In this document: piece after piece, positions 16,533 to 25,955 of the stretch
Position numbering within the stretch: the first letter of the stretch is position 1
Layout of the letters: each line of letters begins with the position of its first letter
Assembly: GCA_031284905.1 (NCBI GenBank)
Contig: JAITXI010000029.1
Coordinates: 1 to 33,226, forward strand
DNA from: Bacteroidales bacterium
Lineage (GTDB): Bacteria > Bacteroidota > Bacteroidia > Bacteroidales > ML635J-15
Reading direction: 5' to 3'
Length of the DNA stretch: 33,226 nucleotides
Notes under the pieces: model-generated
Databases searched by the model: none
Told to the model about the DNA's origin: nothing
Seen by the model: the letters and a program-made list of their open reading frames with translations, nothing else
Program-made: the position numbers and the translations under genes

Positions 16533-16933
16533 TTTTTTTATTATATTTTTTAAATTTTCAAGTCAAAATTTATCAGCAATTTCTAAAAATGTACAAAAAA
16601 ATTTTTTTTTTTTGGTTGAAAAATTAATAAACAATTGTTTTTTAATCGTTTATTAAACTTTAAATTGTTAATAAATACAATATCAAAGTTAGCCATATTT
16701 TCTTAATTTACAAAATAAAAAAATTTTTTTTGAATATTTTTTTTGAAAAAAATATTAATATTTTCCTGTTTATTTTCAATTTTATTAACTATATAAAGTA
16801 ATTAATCACTAAAGAAATCATGACCTATTCATCAGATTAATATCAATTTAATTGTTTATGTTTTAAAATAGGATTTATTATTTTAAAAAATGAGATAAAA
16901 GTGGTAATTTTGTAGTTTGAAATTATATTAATA
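16533..16933. other. dnaA-MMPL divergent gap: candidate replication origin
   Basis: These 401 bases carry no gene and are exceptionally A+T rich, with runs of 8-13 T or A between 16600 and 16760 that could act as an unwinding element. A perfect inverted repeat TTAATAAAC (16624-16632) / GTTTATTAA (16648-16656) is followed by GTTAATAAA (16667) and its complement TTTATTAAC (16781). Canonical DnaA boxes (TTATCCACA-like) are not visible. The main support is the flip of coding strand on its two sides. TAATTTTG (16905-16912) is the likely -7 of the plus-strand exporter. Confidence 0.35.
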
Positions 16934-19288
16934 ATGTGGAATAAAATTGCTGTTTTTATATTAAGGAAGAAGCTATATTTATTGATAGGATTGGGCTTAA
17001 TAATTGGTTTTATGGTATATGAAATGCAGAAAGTAGAAATGGATTATCGTTATACAAATATGCTTTCGGAGTCAGACGCTGCATATACCGATAATCTTAA
17101 ATTCAAATCAATTTTTGGAGATGAAGCAACAGGAATAATAGTCGGATTTGAAGATTCTTCATTTTTTGAAGTTGAGAAATTTAATAATTTAATTTCTTTA
17201 TGCCAAGATTTGAAAAAAGTTGAACATGTAACAAATGTGATGACAGTAAGTGATGCTATTAGTTTGCGAATGAAAACTTTTGAAGATACCGTAGAAAATA
17301 AAAAAAAGAGAGAATTTGAAACATATAGAATATTCCCCCAAAAGATACAGAATAAAGAAGAGTTAGATAGTTTGAAGAATGAATTTTTTAAATTACCATT
17401 TTATCAAAATTTACTTTACAATAATGAAAAAAACACATACTTATTAATGATTACAGTAGCCAAAGAAATCATTAATACCGCAGATAGAATTCCCGTTGAT
17501 AAAGAAATTAATAAATTGGTAGGTGATTTTTCTAAAGAAAACAATGTAAAGATTCATATTTCAGGACATCCACATATTCGTTCGGTAATAATGGTTGAAA
17601 CAAAACATGAAATTATATTGTTTACGGTTTTAGCTTCAATAATTTGTATAATAATTTTATTAATATTTTTCAGGTCAATTAAAGTAGTTTTACTTACATT
17701 GCTTGTTGTCGGTTTTTCGATTTCGTGTTCTGTTGGATTAATGGGTATATTAGACTATAAAATTACAATTCTTACAGCAATGATTCCTCCTTTACTTATT
17801 GTTATAGGAATTCCAAATTCAGTATATTTAATTAATAAATTTTTTTGTGAGCTTCGAAGTCATGGAAACAAGACTTTATCTTTACAGCGTGTGATTTCTA
17901 TGACTGGCGCAGCAGTAGCAGTTACAAATATAACAACAGCAGCAGGATTTTTCACTTTTGTTGTAACACGAAATACTTATCTTGTTGAATTTGGAATTAT
18001 AGCTTCTGTCGGAATAATCTGCATTTTCTTATCTTCTTTAATAATAATTCCGGGATTTTTCAGCTATTTTAAATTACCTACGGAGAATTATGTACAACGA
18101 ATTGAAGGTAAATCTACAAAAAGAATAGTAGATAAGATTATTAAAATTGTTTTTAACAAAAGAAAATATGCTTATATTACTTTTGGTATAATTTTGATAT
18201 TATCAATATTCGGAATTACAAAGATAGCTCGATCCGGTTATATTTTAGACGATGTAAAACATGACCACATTTTATATAAAGATTTGAAATTTTTAGAAAA
18301 TCATTTTCAAGGAGCTTTTCCATTAGAAATTGTTATAGAATCTAAGGATAGTTTAACAAGTGGCTTATCTATGGTTAATGAAATAGAAAAAATAGACTCT
18401 TTACAAGTTCGTCTGGAAAAATATCCGATTTTGTCAAAATCTATGTCTGTTGCTAATTTTGCTAAATTTTTGTATCAAGGCTACAGTAAAGGAAATCCTG
18501 AAAACTACAAATTACCACCTAATGCCAAAACATATGAAACAATATTAAGTCGTCTTCCTAAATTTAATAATGATTTAACAAGTAAATTTATTGATAGCAC
18601 GAGAAGAATCACACGTATAAGTGTAAATGTTGCAGATATAGGCACAGACAGAATGGAAGAATTTTTACCAAAAATCAAAAAAGATATTAGCGAAGTTTTT
18701 CCGGCAGACCAATATAATACTTTTATAACAGGCTCAACAATAATGTATTTCGTAAGCAATACCTATTTGACCTCAAATTTATTATCAAGTTTAATATTGG
18801 CAATAATCCTCATTATTGGATTTATGTTTTGGATGTTTCGTTCGCCGCGAATAGTTTTAATATCAATATTACCAAATTTAATTCCAATGATAGTTACTGC
18901 CGGTATAATGGGATTTTTCCATATTCCAATTAAACCTTCAACTATTTTAGTTTTTGGTATTATTTTCGGAATTTCAGTAGATGACACTATTCATTATTTG
19001 TCAAGATTTAGACAAGAATTGAAAATTCAAAATTGGAATTTGGCTAATTCTGTACGTTCTGCATTACATGAAACCGGACAGAGTATGATATATACTTCAA
19101 TAATTCTAATTTGTGGATTTATGATTTTTGCATTTTCTAGTTTTGGAGGAACGATAGCCTTAGGAGTTTTAGCTACATGCGCTATGTTTATAGCAATGTT
19201 TTCTAACATTGTACTATTGCCATCATTATTATTGACATTTCAAAAGAAAATAAGCAAAATGAATCATAAAAAATTTTCGGAAGAATAG
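16934..19288 (+). CDS. RND-superfamily MMPL-type exporter
   Basis: The 784 residues form two homologous halves, each with one N-terminal helix, a large periplasmic loop and a five-helix bundle. Helix 1 is at about 8-28, the first bundle at about 226-375, the next helix at about 405-425 and the second bundle at about 614-770. HILYKDLKFLENHFQGAFPLEI and the sterol-sensing-like ATAGFFTF-type helix region (TNITTAAGFFTFVV) are typical. In the second half, FGIIFGISVDDTIHYLSRFR holds the acidic pair (DD) that carries protons. Such proteins export lipids, hopanoid-like compounds or hydrophobic molecules by proton antiport; the substrate is not predictable. It stands alone, without adaptor or outer-membrane genes, and is divergent from dnaA. 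Confidence 0.88.
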   Translation: MWNKIAVFILRKKLYLLIGLGLIIGFMVYEMQKVEMDYRYTNMLSESDAAYTDNLKFKSIFGDEATGIIVGFEDSSFFEVEKFNNLISLCQDLKKVEHVTNVMTVSDAISLRMKTFEDTVENKKKREFETYRIFPQKIQNKEELDSLKNEFFKLPFYQNLLYNNEKNTYLLMITVAKEIINTADRIPVDKEINKLVGDFSKENNVKIHISGHPHIRSVIMVETKHEIILFTVLASIICIIILLIFFRSIKVVLLTLLVVGFSISCSVGLMGILDYKITILTAMIPPLLIVIGIPNSVYLINKFFCELRSHGNKTLSLQRVISMTGAAVAVTNITTAAGFFTFVVTRNTYLVEFGIIASVGIICIFLSSLIIIPGFFSYFKLPTENYVQRIEGKSTKRIVDKIIKIVFNKRKYAYITFGIILILSIFGITKIARSGYILDDVKHDHILYKDLKFLENHFQGAFPLEIVIESKDSLTSGLSMVNEIEKIDSLQVRLEKYPILSKSMSVANFAKFLYQGYSKGNPENYKLPPNAKTYETILSRLPKFNNDLTSKFIDSTRRITRISVNVADIGTDRMEEFLPKIKKDISEVFPADQYNTFITGSTIMYFVSNTYLTSNLLSSLILAIILIIGFMFWMFRSPRIVLISILPNLIPMIVTAGIMGFFHIPIKPSTILVFGIIFGISVDDTIHYLSRFRQELKIQNWNLANSVRSALHETGQSMIYTSIILICGFMIFAFSSFGGTIALGVLATCAMFIAMFSNIVLLPSLLLTFQKKISKMNHKKFSEE

Positions 19289-19437
19289 CTGTAGATGAAA
19301 AAACTATAGAAGAATTTGTAGAAGACTAAAAAGAATAAGAAATTTTTGTTGTAGTATTTCAAAAGAATTATTGTTTATTTTAATTATTATGAAAATGATA
19401 TAATAATTTTTAATATATTTGTATAAAAATTTTTAAT

Positions 19438-22400
19438 ATGTTTAAACATAAATTCTTAAGATTTGCTATTTTTGCAATTTTGTCGTCTTCTATGTTTATT
19501 GGAAAGGCTCAAATAAATGCAAATTCTTGGATTAATTACAATCAACAATATTTTAAATTAAAAATTGCAGAAGATGGAATTTATAAAATTAAATATTCAG
19601 AACTTTTAGCCGCAGGTATTCCTGTAAATACTATTGATGCAAGAGGAATACAAATAATTCACAAAGGAGAAGAGCAATATATCTACATTCACGGCATCAA
19701 TTCTGCCGGAATTTTTGACCCTACCGGTTATATAGAGTTTTATGGTGAAAAAAATCGAGGTTTTGATGATGTCGCTTTTTTCGATATAAGCACAAATCAA
19801 CTCAATAATGACTATAGTATGTATTCTGATACTTCTGCTTATTTTATAACTTGGAATTATAGTACTAACAACAGAAGATTATTAAATCAAAATTATAATA
19901 ATTATGAAGATTATCAAGAAAACATTCAATCTTTTTGCTGGAAAAAAAACAGAACTAATTATACGGCAACATATTATGATGGTTCAACTCAAAATTGGTT
20001 TTCTACGAGTGAAGGTTGGTTTGATAATACAATAATTGGAGGTTCAAATAATAATGTTGTTACAAAAAATATTTCTTTACCAAATTTAGTCCAAAATTCG
20101 GAAAACACACATATAGAACTTGCGGTGGCAGGTGTTCCTGCAACTAATCCGACTTCTACTATTCCTCACAGTATAAATATTGAATTTTTAGGAAATATTC
20201 AAACTCACTGTCAATTTACCGGTTATCAGTTTTCAAAACAAAATTACGATATAATTTCATATCAATTATCAACTACTTTGCCGTTTAAATTTTCAAGTAC
20301 TCTAAATAATAACGATGAATATGACAGAGCAGTAGTTTCTTATATTGATATAACCTATCCTTTTTCTTGGAACTTTCCTGCTTCTAATTATACGGAATTT
20401 TTTCTTTCTCCAAATAATTCCTCAGATAAAGATTATATACAAATTAAAGGTTTTACTTCAAATTCGGCAGTTTTTTTATATGACATCACAAACCATGCAA
20501 GAATTTCGGTTGAAAAATTTTCTGATACATTAAAAGCGTTAGTAAATAATACCGACACATATCGAAAATTAGTATTAGTAAATCAAACCGGATATAAAAC
20601 AGTTCCAAAAATTTCTAAAATTAGCATTAATAATAAATTCTCAAATTATTTTTCACAATTTCCTAAACCAAATTATATAATAATTACAAATTCATTTTTA
20701 ATGTCTGCTGCACAAGAGTATGCAATTTACAGACGTTCAACCGGTTATAATGTTGCTTTACTTGATATTGAGCAATTATATAACCAATTTGGATATGGAA
20801 TTGATAAACATCCAATTGCGATAAAAAATTATTTTGAAAATTTGAATGAAATAAATCCAAATGAAAATATTTACCTCTTGTTATTAGGAAAAGGAATTGA
20901 CACAAAACTTTTCAGGAAAAATGTACAAAACTACAATAATTGTATAATACCTTCAGCCGGTTCTCCTGCATGCGATGTCTTATTGACAGCAGGAATTGGA
21001 AATACAACTACAGAACCATTCGCATCAACAGGAAGAGTGAGTGTTTCGACCAACGTAGAAGCATTATCATATCTTCAAAAAGTTATTTCTTACGAGAATA
21101 ATGAACCGGCAGAATGGATGAAAAACACAATATTTTTCGGTGGGGGAAGTAATTCTTCCGAGCAACAAAATTTTGCCAATTATTTGCATAATTATGCTTC
21201 AATTATTTCAGATACACTTTTTGGAGGACATACAAGTACATTTTTAAAAACAAGTTCCGATCCAATTTCTATGGCAAGGTCAGATTCTGTTGAACATCTT
21301 ATAAATGGCGGAACAAGTATTATGACTTTTTTTGGACACGGGCACTCAGCCGGTTTTGACCAGAATATTGATTTTCCGGAAAATTATAACAACTACGGCA
21401 AGTATCCTTTAATGATTGCTAATTCTTGTTTTTCAGGAGATATTTTTTCAGTTACCGACCAAGTTTTTAGCGAAATTTGGGTGAAAGCAAAAAATAAAGG
21501 CGCAATTGCTTATATTGCTACCAAAGAACAAAGTTATGCTCCTTATCTGAATATTTTTACCGAAGAATTATTTAGAAATATTTCGTATAAAAAATATCAT
21601 AAAACTATTGCCGAACAAATAAAAAATACTATCAAAAATTTATCATTGGCATATCCGAATAATTTACGAATTCAAAATGTTTATCACGATTTTACACTTA
21701 ATGGTGACCCTGCTATTATTGTTAATTCTCATCCAAAACCCGATTTGCTGATTAATAATTCGGATGTTTTTCTAATTCCTAATCAATTAACTACAGAAAT
21801 TGATAGTTTTGCAGTGAAATTTATTGTGAAAAATATTGGAAGAGCAATTACTGATACTTTTGCAATTACAATAGATAGAGTTTTACCAAATTCGGAAAAT
21901 ACTACATATAAAATTTTTGCATCAGGTTGTTTGTATTCTGATACTATTAGTTTTAAAATCCCAATTAACAGATTAACGGCAACAGGTTTAAATACAATAA
22001 ACATTTTTGTTGATTCAGATAATATTATTGACGAATTGAATGAAAATAATAATTCTACAAATATAAGTTTTATCATAAAAAGTACTGATGTATTTCCAAT
22101 ATTTCCATATAAATATGCTATTTATCCAAATAAAAAAATTACTTTAATAGCATCTTCAAGTGATTCTTTTGCTGATAATTATAATTATAAATTTCAAATA
22201 GACACATCTGATTCATTTAATAGTCCGTTGTTATATGATAATCTTGTTAATTCTTCCGGTGGAATTATTTCATGGGAACTTCCTTTTGAAGCTGTAGAAA
22301 ATAGAGTTTATTTTTGGCGAATTGCAAAAAATCACAATAATTCCGACAGTTTGGTTTGGAAAGAGTCGTCTTTTGTTTATGAAGAAGGACAAGAAGGTTG

Positions 22401-24465
22401 GTCGCAGAAACAATATTACCAATTTAAAGAAAATTCTTTCAACATGATTGATTACAATCGTTTAACTCAAAAATTTTCTTTTCAACAAACACCAAAAGTT
22501 CTACATTGTCATAATGTTGGAAATGTTACGGTTACAGCTATTAATCAAATTGGTTGGAATATTGACGGAGCAACAAATAATGGCTTGGGAAGCATAGGTA
22601 ATTGTAATATGAATCCAGCTATAATAATAGTAGTAATTGATCCTAATACACTTTTAGCTTGGGGTTCAGACCGTGCTAATTATGGGCATCGAAATTATCC
22701 TTATTGTTGGTCTTCATCAAGTACAAATTTCTTTTTTTCTTTTAGTACAGGAAACGGAACTACTGTTGATTATACGGGAATCTCAGATATGACGAATATG
22801 ATTAATTCTGTTCCGGACGGAAATTATATTTTAGCTTATTCGTGGGCTAATGGATATTTTCAAAATTGGTCTGAAAACACTTTACAGACATTCGAAAATA
22901 TGGGTTCAACTTTAATAAGAAATGTTACAAATTCTCACCCTTATATTTTCTTTGCACGAAAAGGACAGCCAACATCTGCTGTTGAAATTGTCGGAACTGA
23001 AACTAATTCAATTATTGACTTGCCTCCGGTTCATTTATATACAAATTTTTCGTATGGAAATATTAAAAGCATTGAAATAGGTCCTTCAATGGAATGGCAA
23101 TCTTTTCATTGGTTTCAAGAAGCACAAGAAAATCCTTCTTATGATACTGCTCTTGTAAACATTTATGGACTTACTCCTCAAAATAACAAACAACTTATTT
23201 TTGAAAATATCAATTCATCAACTTATGATTTGTATAACTTAAATCAACAAATTGATTATCAGCAATTTCCAAAATTAGAACTGTCTTTCTTTACAAAAGA
23301 TGATACTACAAAAACTCCAGCACAATTAAAGAAATGGCAAGTAAAATTTAAAAATGTTCCGGAAACTGCAATTGACCCGAAATTAGGTTTCTTTCTACAT
23401 AATGACACTGTTCAACAAGGTGAAATGATAAAATTTGGAGTTGCTACGAAAAACATTACTCCAACTCTTGATATGGATAGTTTAATGGTAAAATATTGGA
23501 TTCAAAATCAAAATAATGAAATTGTTCATACTGTTTATAAAAAACTTCGTCCACATCCCGGAAATGATATTTTAATTGACACAATAGAATTTTCAACTCT
23601 TGATTTATCCGGAAGTAATAGCATCTGGATAGAATACAATCCGATTAATGAAAGTACTAACACTTATTATCAACAAGAACAATACCATTTTAATAATATT
23701 GCGGTTCAATATTTTTTTGTTAAAGCAGATAAAACTAATCCGTTATTAGATGTAAGTTTTGATGGGAAATACATTATGAATGGAGAATTAATTTCTTCTC
23801 GTCCTGAAATTCTTATAAAATTGAAAGATGAAAACAGATTCCTTGAATTGAATGATACTTCACTGTTTAGAATGTATTTAACAAATCTACAAACAGGAAT
23901 AGAAACTAAACTTTCATTTATTCCAAATTATGTATATGAATATAATATAGAATGGTATCCGGCAAATTTACCAAATAATAGTTGTAAAATTATTTTAAAA
24001 CCAATTTTTAGAGAAAATGGTGATTATCGTTTGAGAGTTCAAGCAAAAGATGTTTCAGGAAATTGGTCGGCAAGTAATGATTATATTATTGAATTTAAAA
24101 TAATTACAGAATCTTCTATTACTCACTTATTGAATTATCCAAATCCTTTCAGTACAAGTACAAGATTCGTTTTTGAGCTTACAGGCTACCAAATTCCGGA
24201 TAAAATGCAAATAGAAATTTTTACTATTTCGGGAAAACTTGTACGAGTAATTTCGGGAGAAGAATTAGGAGTTATAAAAATTGGGAAAAATATTACCGAT
24301 TTTGCGTGGGACGGAACAGATATGTATGGAGATAGACTGGCAAATGGAGTATATTTTTATCAAGTAACAACAAAAATAAAGAATCAAGATGTTGAATTAA
24401 GAGCTACCGAAGCAGATAAATATTTTAAAAAAGAAATTGGAAAAATGTATTTGCTTTCACGATAA
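19438..24465 (+). CDS. porU2: C25 gingipain-like cysteine peptidase, PorU2-type T9SS sortase candidate
   Basis: This 1675-residue protein has a signal peptide (1-24, ending GKAQ), an N-terminal beta-rich region, a C25 peptidase domain (about 405-760) and a long beta-domain region. The C-terminal FlgD-like domain (about 1560-1655) shows YPNPFSTSTRFVFEL, ISGKLVR, WDGTDMYGD and LANGVYFYQV. The C25 catalytic pair is clear: the His in FFGHGHSAG (H634/H636) and the Cys in IANSCFSGD (C664). PorU is the T9SS sortase that removes C-terminal signals at the cell surface. Proteins of this greater length with the same layout are usually called PorU2. The window carries several likely substrates. A possible -7 element TATATTTG lies at 19414-19421. 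PorV or other T9SS genes do not adjoin it, so PorU2 rather than PorU is inferred from length. Confidence 0.82.
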   Translation: MFKHKFLRFAIFAILSSSMFIGKAQINANSWINYNQQYFKLKIAEDGIYKIKYSELLAAGIPVNTIDARGIQIIHKGEEQYIYIHGINSAGIFDPTGYIEFYGEKNRGFDDVAFFDISTNQLNNDYSMYSDTSAYFITWNYSTNNRRLLNQNYNNYEDYQENIQSFCWKKNRTNYTATYYDGSTQNWFSTSEGWFDNTIIGGSNNNVVTKNISLPNLVQNSENTHIELAVAGVPATNPTSTIPHSINIEFLGNIQTHCQFTGYQFSKQNYDIISYQLSTTLPFKFSSTLNNNDEYDRAVVSYIDITYPFSWNFPASNYTEFFLSPNNSSDKDYIQIKGFTSNSAVFLYDITNHARISVEKFSDTLKALVNNTDTYRKLVLVNQTGYKTVPKISKISINNKFSNYFSQFPKPNYIIITNSFLMSAAQEYAIYRRSTGYNVALLDIEQLYNQFGYGIDKHPIAIKNYFENLNEINPNENIYLLLLGKGIDTKLFRKNVQNYNNCIIPSAGSPACDVLLTAGIGNTTTEPFASTGRVSVSTNVEALSYLQKVISYENNEPAEWMKNTIFFGGGSNSSEQQNFANYLHNYASIISDTLFGGHTSTFLKTSSDPISMARSDSVEHLINGGTSIMTFFGHGHSAGFDQNIDFPENYNNYGKYPLMIANSCFSGDIFSVTDQVFSEIWVKAKNKGAIAYIATKEQSYAPYLNIFTEELFRNISYKKYHKTIAEQIKNTIKNLSLAYPNNLRIQNVYHDFTLNGDPAIIVNSHPKPDLLINNSDVFLIPNQLTTEIDSFAVKFIVKNIGRAITDTFAITIDRVLPNSENTTYKIFASGCLYSDTISFKIPINRLTATGLNTINIFVDSDNIIDELNENNNSTNISFIIKSTDVFPIFPYKYAIYPNKKITLIASSSDSFADNYNYKFQIDTSDSFNSPLLYDNLVNSSGGIISWELPFEAVENRVYFWRIAKNHNNSDSLVWKESSFVYEEGQEGWSQKQYYQFKENSFNMIDYNRLTQKFSFQQTPKVLHCHNVGNVTVTAINQIGWNIDGATNNGLGSIGNCNMNPAIIIVVIDPNTLLAWGSDRANYGHRNYPYCWSSSSTNFFFSFSTGNGTTVDYTGISDMTNMINSVPDGNYILAYSWANGYFQNWSENTLQTFENMGSTLIRNVTNSHPYIFFARKGQPTSAVEIVGTETNSIIDLPPVHLYTNFSYGNIKSIEIGPSMEWQSFHWFQEAQENPSYDTALVNIYGLTPQNNKQLIFENINSSTYDLYNLNQQIDYQQFPKLELSFFTKDDTTKTPAQLKKWQVKFKNVPETAIDPKLGFFLHNDTVQQGEMIKFGVATKNITPTLDMDSLMVKYWIQNQNNEIVHTVYKKLRPHPGNDILIDTIEFSTLDLSGSNSIWIEYNPINESTNTYYQQEQYHFNNIAVQYFFVKADKTNPLLDVSFDGKYIMNGELISSRPEILIKLKDENRFLELNDTSLFRMYLTNLQTGIETKLSFIPNYVYEYNIEWYPANLPNNSCKIILKPIFRENGDYRLRVQAKDVSGNWSASNDYIIEFKIITESSITHLLNYPNPFSTSTRFVFELTGYQIPDKMQIEIFTISGKLVRVISGEELGVIKIGKNITDFAWDGTDMYGDRLANGVYFYQVTTKIKNQDVELRATEADKYFKKEIGKMYLLSR

Positions 24466-24511
24466 AAAATCTAAATTCAACTATTAAATGAAAGTTTTAG
24501 AAAAAAAATCT

Positions 24512-24550
24512 AAAAAATGCAAATTTTTACTAATTTTGTGAAAAAATTAT
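24512..24550 (+). repeat. Left direct repeat of the restriction-modification island
   Basis: AAAAAATGCAAATTTT, a TACTAATTTTGT block and AAAAAATTAT match the segment at 25956-25995 at roughly nine positions in ten with small gaps. Both copies carry a TAATTTTG -7 element (here 24531-24538). The pair brackets the methyltransferase remnant, PLD nuclease and regulator remnant. Confidence 0.6.
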
Positions 24551-24603
24551 TTAAATAATTTCAAGTAAATAATTGTTTTTATAAAAAATAATATTATTAG
24601 CTG

Positions 24604-24864
24604 ATGACTTTAGGAAAATATGAAATAAATAATATTTATAATGTTGATTGTCTTTTAGGAATGAAAGAATTACCTGAAAATTGTATAGATTGTAAAAAGA
24701 CGGCAGATTTTATTGAAGAATTGCTGACCGAAAACAAAAATGATTAGGATAGATTCCGCAATGATTTTGTGTGTATTCTTGCAAAATATGGATACAGTGA
24801 TTATCTCTACGATGAAGAAAAAGCGTGGTATAAAGACAATGAAGAAGAAGGAAAATGTTGTTAG
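24604..24864 (+). pseudogene. DNA methyltransferase remnant (N-terminus, internal deletion, in-frame stop)
   Basis: The first 29 codons read MTLGKYEINNIYNVDCLLGM and then KELPENCID. This is the usual opening of DNA adenine/cytosine-N4 methyltransferases just before the catalytic DPPY motif. The DPPY and everything expected after it are missing; the frame goes straight into CKKTADFIEELLTENKND and an in-frame TAG (24745-24747). It then continues open for 38 codons (DRFRNDFVCILAKYGYSDYL and more) to a second TAG at 24862. The second part is not recognised. I read it as a methylase gene with its core deleted and a nonsense mutation. It stands 32 bases before the PLD nuclease, the normal place for a cognate methylase. 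Confidence 0.65.
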
Positions 24865-24896
24865 AATGTTAGTTCGTATGTTTATATATAATAAAA

Positions 24897-25745
24897 ATGT
24901 CTATTAAATTACTAAAAAGTCCTTTTGTAAATGAATTTCGAGGACTCTTAAGTCAAGCCAAACGTGAGATTATTTTTTCAAGTCCGTATATTAATGATGC
25001 GGGGGCTGCAATTATACTTAATTCGATTAATGATGTTTCAAACAAAAATATTCATATTATTACCAATTTATCTGTAAGAAATATTGTCGATAATGTAACA
25101 CAGCCGTCTGCATTGCTCAAAATCTATGATTCTTTCAAAAACACAACAGTTTCGAGTTTGGCAAAACTTCACGCAAAAGTTTATATTATTGATGATTTGT
25201 TTGCTGTAATTTCTTCAGCAAATTTAACTTATGGCGGATTGAAATCTAATTTTGAATATGGAGTTTTGATTGATGAAAAACAAACGATTCAAACAGTAAA
25301 ACAAGATGTTTTAGATTACGCTTCACTTGGACTTGTTTTTGATAAAATTTTTCTGACAAAAATTTATGAGGAAAGTCAAAAAATTGAAGAAGTCCAAGAA
25401 AAACAAATTATACAAAGAACAGATTCTGATTTAAAATTGTTGCTTGAACAGCAACAAAAAATTGATACAATTCTAATAAAACCTTATGAAAATAAAGAAA
25501 CGAGGCATGGTATTTTTGCAAAAACCACTCAATATTTATTAGAAAAAAACAAAGAACTGACAACAGAAGAAATTTATCAACACATTCAAGAGATACACCC
25601 TGAAATCTGCGATGATAACCGTAAATATAAAAACGGTGAAAAAAAATGGAAAATAGAAGTCCGTCAAGCACGCTTTGCTTTACAACGAAAAGGTATTGTT
25701 AAGCAAGTTCCAAATTTATCTCACACTTGGACTTTATTGAAATAA
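24897..25745 (+). CDS. PLD-family nuclease with C-terminal winged-helix-like domain (restriction-type)
   Basis: This 282-residue protein is intact. The N-terminal half is a phospholipase-D fold with a single HKD motif: H92, K94 and D99 in LHAKVYIIDD, then SSANLT and the conserved Glu in NFEYG (E120). One-motif PLD nucleases (Nuc, BfiI-like) work as dimers. The C-terminal part (about 205-282: LTTEEIYQHIQEIHPEICDD, KWKIEVRQARFALQRKGIVK) resembles winged-helix modules attached to restriction-type nucleases. The gene follows a methylase remnant and converges on an XRE regulator remnant, so a restriction enzyme of a decayed system is the best reading. A non-restriction role after loss of the methylase is possible. 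The hydrolysed substrate is inferred, not shown. Confidence 0.75.
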   Translation: MSIKLLKSPFVNEFRGLLSQAKREIIFSSPYINDAGAAIILNSINDVSNKNIHIITNLSVRNIVDNVTQPSALLKIYDSFKNTTVSSLAKLHAKVYIIDDLFAVISSANLTYGGLKSNFEYGVLIDEKQTIQTVKQDVLDYASLGLVFDKIFLTKIYEESQKIEEVQEKQIIQRTDSDLKLLLEQQQKIDTILIKPYENKETRHGIFAKTTQYLLEKNKELTTEEIYQHIQEIHPEICDDNRKYKNGEKKWKIEVRQARFALQRKGIVKQVPNLSHTWTLLK

Positions 25746-25834
25746 ATTAGATTTAAAAAATTCAGAAACAGATATTTTAAGTGCTTTAGCAATTTTTCAC
25801 CAAATTTTATAGAAATATCAGACTTATTTTGCAT
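25734..25834 (-). pseudogene. XRE-family HTH regulator remnant (controller-type)
   Basis: On the minus strand from the ATG at 25834, the first 13 codons read MQNKSDISIKFGE. In a shifted frame the end reads KIAKALKISVSEFFKSNLFQ before a stop at 25736-25734. These are the usual first and last parts of a small helix-turn-helix regulator found beside restriction-modification genes, with the central ~45 residues, including the recognition helix, deleted and the frame broken. It overlaps the 3' end of the PLD gene by 12 bases, tail to tail. Identification rests on characteristic but short segments. Confidence 0.6.
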
Positions 25835-25860
25835 ATTGATAACTTAAGTATGCAAAATTA
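25826..25860 (-). promoter_or_regulatory. Inverted repeat over promoter and start codon of the regulator remnant
   Basis: ATTTTGCATA (25826-25835) and TATGCAAAAT (25849-25858) form a perfect 10-base inverted repeat with a 13-base spacer. The left arm contains the ATG of the XRE remnant (25834-25832, minus). The right arm contains its TAATTTTG -7 element (25860-25853), with a TTG 20 bases further upstream (25883-25881). A symmetric site covering both is what a self-repressing controller protein would bind. Confidence 0.5.
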
Positions 25861-25955
25861 CTTTTTAACATATTCAATTACAACTGTCTAAAGGTAGCAT
25901 TGTAAAAATTTGCCATTTTTAATTATTAAACAAGGATAATTACAAAATTTTTACA

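Noticed and set aside
16533..16933. Search for canonical DnaA boxes (TTATCCACA-like)
   Set aside because: None seen; the origin proposal rests on strand bias and base composition only.
24604..24744. The 47-codon frame as an intact small gene
   Set aside because: Its first half is a methyltransferase start that stops before the catalytic motif, and the frame continues past the stop, so a remnant is more likely.
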